A model generated the notes under the pieces. That model ran no database searches. It was not told the DNA's origin and saw only the letters and a list, made by a program, of their open reading frames with translations. Shown piece after piece: positions 1 through 7,617 of a stretch of DNA of 37,003 bases; within the stretch, counting starts at the first letter, position 1; every line of letters starts with the position of its first letter. The stretch spans positions 1 through 37,003 of the forward strand of contig FMTG01000028.1 of NCBI GenBank assembly GCA_900099715.1. The letters are read 5' to 3'. Made by a program: the position numbers and the translations under genes. The DNA comes from Ruminococcaceae bacterium YRB3002 (GTDB taxonomy: Bacteria; Bacillota; Clostridia; Saccharofermentanales; Saccharofermentanaceae).

Positions 1-2
1 TG

Positions 3-134
3 CGCGGAATGGCACCACCGTCTGTCGTAGAGTTTACAATAGGCCAAGAGCTTATCCCCATAAGACCGGGCCGCAAAAGAAAAAGATCTGTAGTCGGATC
101 TTCAATGCAAACGTTCTACTACAGAGTAGCATAG
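3..134 (+). CDS. possible 3' end of a gene cut by the window edge
   Basis: The third plus-strand frame is open from the left edge to a TAG at 132-134, giving 43 codons with no start required. The translated tail is basic in the middle (a PGRKRKR-type stretch) and I do not recognise a family. It may be the C-terminus of a gene starting outside the window, or chance: frame 2 is open for a similar length. No ribosome binding site or start helps decide, so this is a weak call. Confidence 0.2.
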   Translation, partial: RGMAPPSVVEFTIGQELIPIRPGRKRKRSVVGSSMQTFYYRVA

Positions 135-315
135 CACAAAATACAACCAAATAACACATTAAGGCCTGAGATTCTCTGGTCTTATTTGACCTGCCTTTAA
201 AACGACTATTTCAACAAAATAGAGGCCGAAAACGATTTGTTATCAGCCTCTAATGCGTTATTGCTCAAGAAAGAACTTGCAAATACCACAAAAATTTTCT
301 TAACTTAATGACATT
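135..315. other. AT-rich intergenic stretch, no gene seen
   Basis: No convincing open frame is present. The only structure I see is an imperfect-loop inverted repeat, TAGAGGC at 220-226 and GCCTCTA at 246-252, separated by 19 bases. It lacks a following T run on the plus strand, so I do not call it a terminator. Confidence 0.4.
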
Positions 316-474
316 GGGGACGGTTCCTTTTTCACCAAAAAGGTGAAAAAGGGACACACGAGCCGGCACAGGCAAACGCCGAAAGCACCATAAAATCAGC
401 ATTTACCGGATTTGGTCAAAGTTTATTGATATTCAAAAAGGTGAAAAAGGAACCGTCCCCATTTCACCTTTTTT
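316..474. repeat. REP-like inverted repeat pair (GGGGACGGTTCC family)
   Basis: A 21-bp sequence at 316-336 (beginning GGGGACGGTTCC) is repeated perfectly in reverse complement at 440-460. Each arm also makes a local hairpin: 326-336 with 342-352 (11 bp, five-A loop) and 435-446 with 462-473. The GGGGACGGTTCC/GGAACCGTCCCC core is familiar from dispersed short palindromes in Clostridia and other bacteria, often linked to Y1-type REP-associated transposases. No transposase is encoded here, so this would be a non-autonomous element. The right-hand hairpin ends in a T run and could stop plus-strand transcription just ahead of the next promoter. Confidence 0.7.
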
Positions 475-475
475 C

Positions 476-484
476 TGCTATAAT
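476..484 (+). promoter_or_regulatory. extended -10 promoter for the DUF3737 gene
   Basis: The nonamer TGCTATAAT (476-484) is a perfect TGnTATAAT extended -10 element. A -35 at the usual distance (around 456-461) is poor, as is common for extended -10 promoters. The predicted transcription start falls at about 490-492, exactly at the ATG (491), which implies a leaderless message. Confidence 0.5.
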
Positions 485-490
485 CGCTCC

Positions 491-1372
491 ATGACGGTTA
501 TATATGACAGGACTTTCGAAGGCGAACGGCCGCTCTACGGGATAAGCGATTCCCGTGTGGAAAAGTGCCTGTTCGGGGAGGGCGAATCCCCTCTCAAGGA
601 ATGCCGGAACATTGAAGTTGCAGGATGCACCTTCGGATGGAAATATCCGTTGTGGTACTGCCGTGACGTAAGCGTTGACGACACAGTCTGGCAGGAGATG
701 GCGAGGGCCGGCGTGTGGTATTCCCACGGAGTGAGAATTAAGGATTCGGTTATCCATGCACCCAAGAATTTCAGGAGGTGCAGCGCACTGAGCCTCAGCA
801 ATGTAAAGTTCACAAAGGCTCTGGAGACCCTGTGGAGCTGTAGCGGCGTAAAGATGAGGGATGTCGTTGTGAGGGACGGGGATTATTTCGCGATGAACAG
901 CAGCGATATCGAAGTGGACGGGCTCGACCTGGAGGGAAATTATTCTTTCGACGGGTGCTCGAACGTGATGGTAAGGAATGCCCGCCTCATCTCCAAAGAC
1001 GCATTCTGGAACTGCAGAAATGTAACGGTTTACGACTCACATATCGAGGGCGAGTACCTCGGATGGAACTCCGAGAACCTGACATTCGTAAACTGCACCA
1101 TCGAGAGTGATCAGGGCATGTGTTACATCAACAATCTCAGGATGATTGACTGCAGGCTCACAAACACTACGCTTGCTTTCGAATACTCGTCAGTTGATGC
1201 GAAGATCGACTCTGATATCGTGAGTGTTCTCAACCCTTCGTCAGGCACGATAACCTGCGGCAGGATCGGCGAACTGATCATCGAACCTGACCGTGTGGAT
1301 CCGTCCAAAACGGTCATAACAGCGACCTCCATAGGAACCAGAAAAGACAGACCGGAGTGGCTTATAACATGA
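491..1372 (+). CDS. DUF3737 family protein, right-handed parallel beta-helix
   Basis: This 293-residue protein is made almost entirely of short repeats of about 20 residues with alternating hydrophobic and Asn/Cys/Asp positions (for example CRNIEVAGCTF, CSNVMVRNARL, SENLTFVNCTI), the pattern of a right-handed beta-helix. It matches DUF3737, whose members are of this length and have no established biochemical role. There is no signal peptide, so a cytoplasmic location is expected. No Shine-Dalgarno precedes ATG 491 and the -10 box lies only seven bases upstream, so translation is probably leaderless. It shares its stop with the next gene through an ATGA overlap at 1369-1372, which argues for joint expression with the C-S lyase. 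Family assignment is fairly sure; function is unknown. Confidence 0.85.
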   Translation: MTVIYDRTFEGERPLYGISDSRVEKCLFGEGESPLKECRNIEVAGCTFGWKYPLWYCRDVSVDDTVWQEMARAGVWYSHGVRIKDSVIHAPKNFRRCSALSLSNVKFTKALETLWSCSGVKMRDVVVRDGDYFAMNSSDIEVDGLDLEGNYSFDGCSNVMVRNARLISKDAFWNCRNVTVYDSHIEGEYLGWNSENLTFVNCTIESDQGMCYINNLRMIDCRLTNTTLAFEYSSVDAKIDSDIVSVLNPSSGTITCGRIGELIIEPDRVDPSKTVITATSIGTRKDRPEWLIT

Positions 1373-2556
1373 AATACAATTTCGATACACCGATAAACAG
1401 ACGCGGAACGGACTCCATCAAATGGGACGTCCCTGAAACAGAGCTCCCCATGTGGGTGGCGGATATGGATTTCAGGACGGCACCCGAGATAGTCGAGGCG
1501 ATACAAAACCGCGCCGCTCATGGCATCTTCGGATATCCCGATATCAAAGACGACTGGTACGACGCCTACATCAACTGGTGGGCGGAACGTCACGGCTACA
1601 CCATGCAAAAGGACTGGCTCCTCTTTGTCACGGGCGTCATCCCTGCCATCTCCAGCATCGTGAGAAAACTCACCACCCCCGGCGAGAAAGTCCTTATCCA
1701 GACTCCGGTGTATAACGTCTTCTTCAACTGCGCTGTCAACAACGGCTGCACCGTGGTCGAGAACCCGCTTCTTTACAACCGTGAAGACCACACTTACTCC
1801 ATAGACGTTGAAGGCCTCGAACAATGTCTTAAGGATCCACAGGTGACCCTTATGATCCTCTGCAATCCGCAGAACCCAGCGGGCAGGATCTGGAGCGCAT
1901 CCGAGCTTCTTATGGTCGGAGAACTGGCCGCCCGCCATAACGTCACAGTCATATCCGATGAGATCCACTGCGACATCACGTCTCCGGGGGTATCATACGT
2001 TCCGTTTGCATCTGTCTCAGATACCAACCGCAACAATTCAATAACTCTCATAGCGCCCACAAAGGCGTTCAATCTGGCAGGTCTCAAGAGCGCCTGCATA
2101 TCGATCCCGAACCGCCGCCTGCGCCATAAGGTCTGGCGCGCGATCAATACGGATGAAGTGGCCGAACCCAATTCTTTCGCAAGCATCGCTGCTGTTACCG
2201 CATTCACACAGGGCGGTCAGTGGCTCGACGAAGCCCGCGCGTACATCGAGAACAACAGGGTGTTTACCGGAGAATACCTGAAGGAACAGATCCCGGACCT
2301 CATCCTTGTCCCCAGCAACGCCACATATCTTCTCTGGATCGACATCAGCGCGCTCGGATGCTCCAGCCGCGAATTCGCCTCATTTCTGCGCAAAACAACC
2401 GGACTGTTCCTGACCGAGGGCATCCACTACGGCGTACCGGGCGACGGCTTCGTCCGCCTGAACGTAGCCTGCCCGCGGGTAACTCTGGAAGACGGTCTGG
2501 CAAGGCTCAAGACCGGTGTGGAAATGTTCAGGAATGCGCATGATCTCCGTTCATAA
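1369..2556 (+). CDS. patB: PatB/MalY-type PLP-dependent C-S lyase (cystathionine beta-lyase)
   Basis: The 395-residue product is a fold-type I aminotransferase-like enzyme of the MalY/PatB group, which cleaves cystathionine or cysteine conjugates by beta-elimination to thiol, pyruvate and ammonia. The N-terminus (MKYNFDTPINRRGTDSIKWD) is the family signature. DEIHCDI (about residue 200) carries the Asp that contacts the PLP ring nitrogen, and TKAFNLAG (about 230) carries the Schiff-base lysine. The GTG at 1357 would add four residues; I chose ATG 1369 because it forms ATGA with the DUF3737 stop, has GGAG upstream and starts at the conserved motif. Substrate is not decided by sequence. Confidence 0.92.
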   Translation: MKYNFDTPINRRGTDSIKWDVPETELPMWVADMDFRTAPEIVEAIQNRAAHGIFGYPDIKDDWYDAYINWWAERHGYTMQKDWLLFVTGVIPAISSIVRKLTTPGEKVLIQTPVYNVFFNCAVNNGCTVVENPLLYNREDHTYSIDVEGLEQCLKDPQVTLMILCNPQNPAGRIWSASELLMVGELAARHNVTVISDEIHCDITSPGVSYVPFASVSDTNRNNSITLIAPTKAFNLAGLKSACISIPNRRLRHKVWRAINTDEVAEPNSFASIAAVTAFTQGGQWLDEARAYIENNRVFTGEYLKEQIPDLILVPSNATYLLWIDISALGCSSREFASFLRKTTGLFLTEGIHYGVPGDGFVRLNVACPRVTLEDGLARLKTGVEMFRNAHDLRS

Positions 2557-2641
2557 CACTTCCTTGGGATTTCCTGTTTTTGCACTTATATGTATTACTC
2601 GAAAATGGTGACCGGCTGTCACTTGCCTTTCTATGGTTAAG

Positions 2642-2955
2642 TTTCAAAGTCCCTGTAAGTGTACCTGTAGTTCCTGTTACGGGGAAAAGTTGAGGGACTG
2701 TCTCTCAAACTGTACCTTCAGTTCAGGTTACGGAGACACTTTCAGGGACTGTCTCTTAAACTGTACCTGCAGTTCCGTTTACGGAGACACTTTCAGGGAC
2801 TGTCTCTTAAACTGTACCTGCAGTTCCGGTTACAGAGACACTTTCAGGGACTGTCTCTCGAACTGTACCTGTAATTCCGTTTACAGAGACACTTTCAGGG
2901 ACTGTCTCTTAAACTGTACCTGCAGTTCCGGTTACAGAGACACTTTCAGGGACTG
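2642..2955 (+). repeat. 51-bp tandem repeat, about six copies
   Basis: The octamer AGGGACTG recurs at 2693, 2744, 2795, 2846, 2897 and 2948, always exactly 51 bases apart, and GTACCT recurs at 2661 and 2712 in the same phase. Each inner unit contains arms AGAGACA and TGTCTCT (one arm sometimes starts with G) around an 11-base loop, and a second short inverted pair AACTG/CAGTT, so the RNA could fold as a string of hairpins. Because 51 is divisible by three, one frame stays open as a 125-codon ORF (2633-3010) encoding a Cys-rich 17-residue repeat; a second frame is open too and there is no good ribosome binding site, so coding is not favoured. The first unit is more diverged. Confidence 0.85.
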
Positions 2956-2982
2956 GGAACACATCTCTTTTCATATAACTCC

Positions 2983-3121
2983 CGAAGCGAGAACGCACAT
3001 TTTGTGCTGATAGTTGCGCACAAGCGAAGCGCGGAGCACCTGTTCGAATCAACACAAAATCGTGCGTTCGAGCCCCTGAGGACCTGTCCGAAATAGCACA
3101 AATTCGTTCTTCCGAGCCCTT
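2983..3121. repeat. inverted and direct repeat cluster between convergent genes
   Basis: A sequence of about 44 bases beginning CACCTGTTCGAA (3037-3078) is followed directly by a diverged direct copy beginning GACCTGTCCGAAA (3081-3121) that ends at the stop codon of the next gene. The left part of the first copy (3048-3069) is also inverted at 2991-3011, with GAACGCAC and TTTTGTG blocks conserved and one base gap. The inverted pair could form a long imperfect stem between the converging patB and DHHW transcripts, perhaps acting as a two-way terminator; no strong T run is present. Confidence 0.6.
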
Positions 3122-4143
3122 TATCCCACAAACTTCGCCAGCTTCCCCACCAAATCATCGCTCCTGGTCATCGACATGTTATTGATAAAGATCACATCCG
3201 TCGCACCTGTCTCTGCAATCACATCAGCCAGATGCTTATTGGATATCTTGTTGTAGTGACGGTAATCCACCACATAGACGGTATGGTAGTTGGGAACCAG
3301 ATACGGAACAAACGGATTGCCGTAAGACTCCTTGATCACAATACATGAGGAACCGTCATTAACACTGTCATTTGTAATAACCGAGAAAGGCTGGTCACCT
3401 CCGATAAAGCAGTTATACAAAGACGTCTTATCCCAGCCGTTGACGTCCTCCACGACACTCCAGTCCAGTTTCGTCCCGTCGTTCTGGGTTATCTTTATCG
3501 AATTTGTCGCATTCGGTATATATGCCACCACATAGTCCGGGGTATCGAGTCCCTGGTAGTGGTCTGTATTGATGTAGAAGGAACCCCAGTAGTTCTGGAA
3601 CATCGTCTGGGTGAAATCCTTCTCAAGATCAGCGGGCTTGATTCCTGCCGCGTCACAGTACATCGTATAGGCGTACCAGGCACCTCTCGATGTGTAATGA
3701 TGGTCGGTCCTGAAATACAGGTACTCGTCACGGTGAAGCCTCAGCGTATCGTATGTATCGACCGTAATAACAGAGGGATCAATACGCGAAAAGATGTAGT
3801 CTATGGCAGCTTTCTGGTCGTCGGTATTCTGGCTGTTCCTGACGCTCTTTGCCAGTGTCACGTCGATGGCAGTCGGAACGAGGATGTCGAACACGCGTAC
3901 ACCCGAGGGTGCTGACGATGCTGCTTTACTGATAGTGCTTGCATATTTGTCTGCCACGTTTTCCCTGAAGTTATATAATTCATAGGCGGTATTTCCCACC
4001 ACCAGAAAATCGTTTACCATCTTTACCGGAACCCCTGTCATATCCGGGTCTGTGGGTTCTGTCCTGAATATATCCTGAGCATCGCAGGAGACCGCCTGCA
4101 GCACCATAACAATGCACAAAACAACTGCCGATAACCGACGCAT
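3121..4143 (-). CDS. DHHW family secreted protein (AlgJ/AlgX-like SGNH fold)
   Basis: This 340-residue protein belongs to the DHHW family, related to the AlgJ/AlgX group of SGNH-type acyltransferases that work with MBOAT proteins on extracellular polysaccharide. The signature TDHHYTSRGAW lies near residue 145 and would hold the catalytic Asp-His pair; VIKESYGNPFVPYL further on is the conserved block that carries the candidate nucleophile Ser. The start at 4143 is chosen over 4188 because GAGGTGAT sits seven bases upstream and the protein then begins with a signal sequence (MRRLSAVVLCIVMVLQAVSC), possibly a lipobox with Cys at the end. No MBOAT gene is adjacent, so the partner, if any, is elsewhere. 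It is transcribed divergently from the HD-GYP gene. Confidence 0.8.
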   Translation of the reverse strand: MRRLSAVVLCIVMVLQAVSCDAQDIFRTEPTDPDMTGVPVKMVNDFLVVGNTAYELYNFRENVADKYASTISKAASSAPSGVRVFDILVPTAIDVTLAKSVRNSQNTDDQKAAIDYIFSRIDPSVITVDTYDTLRLHRDEYLYFRTDHHYTSRGAWYAYTMYCDAAGIKPADLEKDFTQTMFQNYWGSFYINTDHYQGLDTPDYVVAYIPNATNSIKITQNDGTKLDWSVVEDVNGWDKTSLYNCFIGGDQPFSVITNDSVNDGSSCIVIKESYGNPFVPYLVPNYHTVYVVDYRHYNKISNKHLADVIAETGATDVIFINNMSMTRSDDLVGKLAKFVG

Positions 4144-4189
4144 TCTTATATCACCTCTCGAAAATCTTGTCGCCATAATATAACACAAC

Positions 4190-4211
4190 TTGTGCTAATA
4201 TATTAGTACAA
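4190..4211. promoter_or_regulatory. 22-bp palindrome in a divergent intergenic region
   Basis: The sequence at 4190-4211 reads TTGTGCTAATA followed by TATTAGTACAA, a 22-bp palindrome with one mismatched pair. It lies in the 95-bp gap between the divergent DHHW and HD-GYP genes. Its size and symmetry fit an operator for a dimeric regulator that could control both genes. No regulator is encoded beside it, so this is an inference. Confidence 0.45.
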
Positions 4212-4238
4212 AAAGGTGGCAAAATACGGGTTGGTAAT

Positions 4239-6401
4239 ATGGAAAACGCTGAAGTCAACAGGTTGTCCAGGTTTAAGAATGCGAGGTGTCTCGTACTTAT
4301 ATTGGTCGGCATTGTAATAAACCTGCTGTTCGCCGATATCGCATCTCTTCTGGATCTCCCTCTTTATCTTGATTCCATTGGCACCGTCGTCGTGGCAGCA
4401 CTGAGCGGATTCATTCCCGGTATCATCGTGGGCATCGCCACGAATCTTCTCAAATCTTTCACCGACGAGTCAGCCATATACTACGGAACGATCAATGTCT
4501 TTATCGCTGTGGTCGCTGCTTTCGCGGCGCGGCATAAGTATCAGAAGAGTTTCCCCAAGCTCCTGCTCACTATCCTGGCGTGTACTTTCGCGGGGGGCGT
4601 GCTGGGATCGATCCTGACGTGGTTCCTGTACGGGTTCGCGAATGTGGGAATCTCATCTTCGCTGGCGCAGAAGATATACGATCTGGGATTCCTGAACGAG
4701 TTCATGTCACAGTTCGCGGCTGATGTCATCACTGACCTCTGCGACAAGACCATAACGGTAGGCATTGCCACCATAGTTGTGGTGGTGCTTCCCGACAGGA
4801 TCCAGCGAAGCTTCAGGCTTTACGGCTGGCGGCAGCATCCGCTGGACAGGGAGCTTAAATCAGAGGTAGGAAAGCTCGTATCGGGCGGGGCTTCCCTCAA
4901 GACTAAGCTGATGGTCCTCATATCACTCGCCATGATAACCATCGCTGTCGCAGCCACATCGATCGGTTATGTTCTGTACATGAGAAGCCTGGTAGATTCC
5001 GCCATCAGGGTGGGAACCGGCGTCGCCGAGTATGCCGCCGGAATCGTCGATCCTGACAAGGTGGATGATTATATCGCCAACGGGCACACGGAGGACGGGT
5101 ACGACAGGACCGAGGAACTCCTGACTGCGGTCAAGAACAGTTCTCCGGACATACAGTATATCTACGTTTACAAAATAATGGATGACGGGTGCCACGTAGT
5201 CTTTGACCTTGATTCAGAGGGCGTGGAAGGTTCTGAACCCGGCGAGATCATCGGGTTCGAAGATGACTTTTCCGATACTTTGCCGGCGCTCCTCAACGGA
5301 GAACCGATAGAGCCTATCATAACAAATGGTTCATACGGATGGCTCCTGACGATATATATTCCCGTTTACAACAGCGCAGGCGAATGTGTATGCTACGCCT
5401 GCACCGATATTTCCATGGTGGATCTGACCAATGAATCACTGGGTTATCTCGCAAGGGAGGTCTCACTGTTCCTTGGTGTATTCGTACTCATACTGTCAAT
5501 GGGACTGTGGCTGGCCCACTACAATATCATAGTGCCAGTAAACTCCATGGCCGTCAGCGCGGGCAACTTCGCCTACGACAGTGACGAGACTCTCGGTGAG
5601 AGCGTGGAAAGGCTTAAGGAACTGGATATCACCACCGGCGATGAGATCGAGAATCTGTATCATTCCTTTGTTAAAACATCCGAAGACAGTGTCCAGTATG
5701 TCAATGATATACAGAACCAGAAAGACACAATGGCAAAGATGCAAAGCGGCATCATTCTCGTCCTCGCCGACATGGTGGAGAGCCGCGATGAGTGCACCGG
5801 GAATCATGTCAGAAAGACAGCTGCATATTCCGGTGTCATCCTCGAGGGTCTGCGCGAACTGGGATACTACACGGATATCATCACCGACAAATACATCTCC
5901 GATGTGATCAACGCATCACCTCTTCACGACATCGGCAAGATCAAAATCCCCGACAGGATACTGAACAGTCAGAACAAGCTGTCTGATGAGGATTTCGCGG
6001 TGATGAAGATGCACACGATCTACGGCAGCGAGATCATATCAAGCGTCATGGAGAACGTGCCTGATGCGGGATATCTCGTAGAGGCCAAGAACCTGGCGGA
6101 ATTCCACCACGAGAAATGGAACGGCAAAGGTTATCCGCATGGACTTGCCGGTGAGGATATACCTCTCTCGGCGCGGGTACTGGCAGTTGCAGATGTCTTC
6201 GATGCCCTTACATCAAGAAGGAGCTACAAGGAACCCTTCTCGTTCGAGAAAGCAGTGGACATCATAAAGGAAGGTACCGGCACCAGCTTTGACCCCAGGT
6301 GCGTAGAGGCTTTCCTCCACATGATCGACATCATAAAGAACGTCTCGGAGGATTTCTACGAGATGAACAACAGAATCTACGACAACGGCATCCTTCACTG
6401 A
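4239..6401 (+). CDS. membrane HD-GYP protein with ECF S-component-like and Cache-like sensor domains
   Basis: The 720-residue product should degrade cyclic di-GMP. The C-terminal HD-GYP domain (about 505-705) has the metal ligands of LHDIGK (about 563), HHEKWNGKGYP (about 624) and the following ADVFDALTSRR block, all intact. The N-terminal 190 residues form five or six hydrophobic helices with a LYLDSIGT...GFIPGIIVGIATNLL pattern typical of ECF transporter S-components. A further membrane helix (about 220-243), an extracellular Cache-like sensor (about 245-400), another helix (about 405-428) and a HAMP-like linker follow. The start is supported by reading frame; the ribosome binding site is weak (TTGGTAAT). 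It converges on the alarmone synthetase gene with a 7-bp overlap of the ends. The ligand is not predictable. Confidence 0.85.
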   Translation: MENAEVNRLSRFKNARCLVLILVGIVINLLFADIASLLDLPLYLDSIGTVVVAALSGFIPGIIVGIATNLLKSFTDESAIYYGTINVFIAVVAAFAARHKYQKSFPKLLLTILACTFAGGVLGSILTWFLYGFANVGISSSLAQKIYDLGFLNEFMSQFAADVITDLCDKTITVGIATIVVVVLPDRIQRSFRLYGWRQHPLDRELKSEVGKLVSGGASLKTKLMVLISLAMITIAVAATSIGYVLYMRSLVDSAIRVGTGVAEYAAGIVDPDKVDDYIANGHTEDGYDRTEELLTAVKNSSPDIQYIYVYKIMDDGCHVVFDLDSEGVEGSEPGEIIGFEDDFSDTLPALLNGEPIEPIITNGSYGWLLTIYIPVYNSAGECVCYACTDISMVDLTNESLGYLAREVSLFLGVFVLILSMGLWLAHYNIIVPVNSMAVSAGNFAYDSDETLGESVERLKELDITTGDEIENLYHSFVKTSEDSVQYVNDIQNQKDTMAKMQSGIILVLADMVESRDECTGNHVRKTAAYSGVILEGLRELGYYTDIITDKYISDVINASPLHDIGKIKIPDRILNSQNKLSDEDFAVMKMHTIYGSEIISSVMENVPDAGYLVEAKNLAEFHHEKWNGKGYPHGLAGEDIPLSARVLAVADVFDALTSRRSYKEPFSFEKAVDIIKEGTGTSFDPRCVEAFLHMIDIIKNVSEDFYEMNNRIYDNGILH

Positions 6402-7453
6402 GCAGCCTTCTGCCTCATGATGTGCCTGACCTTGCGCATCGCACGGTCAGGATCGTGATCGATCAGCAGACAGAACTGAAATATCTCCTCTTCCGGATAA
6501 TCGTCGAAGATCAGTTTGGCGCGGCACAGATAATATATTCCGACAGTCGATATCAGCTCATCGATCTCCGAATCCTTAAGAGTCATGGCTGCGAGATCCA
6601 CTGCATGTTTCCTGTATGACTCTACAAACGCCTTCAGTTCGCCGATCGTCCCGATACCCAGGAATTTCAGAAGAGGCAGATTTGCCTCAGGAGATACATA
6701 TGCCAGCACAGCACCGGATATCGATGCGATCTCGTTATTAAGGGACGTGATGCTTCCGTCGCTCCTTATATATTCTTCCAGTGTCACCATGTTGAGAGGC
6801 AGGTCATCCGCTTCTCCTGATCTGACCTTTTTCCTCACATCTAGTTCATACTCCACGAGCCTTCCCTTGATGTTGAGAAAATACCCGTCAGCGATCTCCA
6901 GGAGGCTTGCGACCCTCGCGAAATCCCTCCGCACCTCATAAGGCACCGCCAGTTCTGACTTATATCCAAGATCATGTTCGATCTCTGCCCAGGTATGCTG
7001 GAGCATCGTCCTTATCTGTATCTCGAACTTCATACTGCAGAGATCTTCGGGACAGCCATTCCCTTCCGGCAGCTGACATACATAATGAAGCGACACATAT
7101 CCGAAAGCCGAGGGATCTTTGAGCTTTCTCTTGTCAATTGAATTTGCCTCATCAACGATCAGATTCTGCGAGATGAGCGAAGCAACAACGTCCACCTGAT
7201 CTGCGAAAAATACAAGCACCCTGAACCCCACGATATCCGTGATCTCATCTATCGAACGATACTTCCCCGCCTTGCGCCGGAGCTTGCCCCTCATGGAATC
7301 TGCGGACTTCACCCTGTGGGTGATCATGACCCTTCCTGCACTTCCTGTATCCAGCATCTCCTGAATGACGTCAAGTGCACAAGCCTCCAGCCGTCCGTAA
7401 TCCTCAAACCGCGATTCGTATTCTCTCAGGATGATATCTGCAGTATTGTCCAT
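6395..7453 (-). CDS. RelA/SpoT-domain (p)ppGpp synthetase, small type with C-terminal extension
   Basis: The 352-residue protein carries a RelA/SpoT nucleotidyltransferase domain in its first 210 residues: ITHRVKSADSMRGKL, ITDIVGFRVLVFF with the metal-binding Asp, GYVSLHYV, and EIQIRTMLQHTWAEIEHDL with the catalytic Glu. It lacks the HD hydrolase and the TGS/ACT parts of long RSH enzymes, so it should make alarmones (pyrophosphoryl transfer from ATP to GDP or GTP) without degrading them. About 140 residues of helical, unrecognised sequence follow. A conventional SAS has about 210-260 residues, so this one is long. Its promoter is probably the extended -10 at 7492-7500. The bifunctional Rel is presumably elsewhere. 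Confidence 0.85.
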   Translation of the reverse strand: MDNTADIILREYESRFEDYGRLEACALDVIQEMLDTGSAGRVMITHRVKSADSMRGKLRRKAGKYRSIDEITDIVGFRVLVFFADQVDVVASLISQNLIVDEANSIDKRKLKDPSAFGYVSLHYVCQLPEGNGCPEDLCSMKFEIQIRTMLQHTWAEIEHDLGYKSELAVPYEVRRDFARVASLLEIADGYFLNIKGRLVEYELDVRKKVRSGEADDLPLNMVTLEEYIRSDGSITSLNNEIASISGAVLAYVSPEANLPLLKFLGIGTIGELKAFVESYRKHAVDLAAMTLKDSEIDELISTVGIYYLCRAKLIFDDYPEEEIFQFCLLIDHDPDRAMRKVRHIMRQKAAQ

Positions 7454-7491
7454 CTTTTTGTAAAAGTCTCCCGGGGTGTCTTCTGTACCTA

Positions 7492-7500
7492 ATTATAACA
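7492..7500 (-). promoter_or_regulatory. extended -10 promoter for the alarmone synthetase gene
   Basis: Read on the minus strand this is TGTTATAAT, a perfect TGnTATAAT element about 39 bases upstream of the ATG at 7453. The -35 region at 17-base spacing is not recognisable. Confidence 0.5.
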
Positions 7501-7503
7501 GAG

Positions 7504-7532
7504 TGTAAAAAGGGGACGTGTCACTTTTCACA
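7504..7532. repeat. degenerate REP-like hairpin
   Basis: TGTAAAAAG (7504-7512) pairs with CTTTTCACA (7524-7532) with one mismatch, around a loop containing GGGGACGTGTC. The composition (GGGGAC plus a TTTTCAC/GTGAAAA arm) resembles the element at 316-474, so it may be a decayed relative. It lies just upstream of the alarmone synthetase promoter. Confidence 0.35.
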
Positions 7533-7537
7533 TTTCC

Positions 7538-7571
7538 AAAAAAACCGCCGCACCGGCAGCGGCACGGCGGT
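7538..7571 (-). terminator. intrinsic terminator downstream of the double-glycine peptide gene
   Basis: On the minus strand ACCGCCG (7565-7571) and CGGCGGT (7544-7550) form a GC-rich stem around a partly pairing loop, followed by a run of seven T (7538-7544). This is a textbook rho-independent terminator for the gene ending at 7618. Confidence 0.85.
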
Positions 7572-7617
7572 CATATGGTTGTCTGTATTACTTCTTTGGA
7601 GGGATCGATCTTATATC

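Noticed and set aside
464-813. two minus-strand open frames opposite the DUF3737 gene
   Set aside because: They overlap a recognised family on the plus strand and lack start signals.
2633-3010. 125-codon Cys-rich repeat ORF
   Set aside because: The frame stays open because the 51-bp repeat is a multiple of three; there is no ribosome binding site and a second frame is open as well. Reported as a repeat instead.
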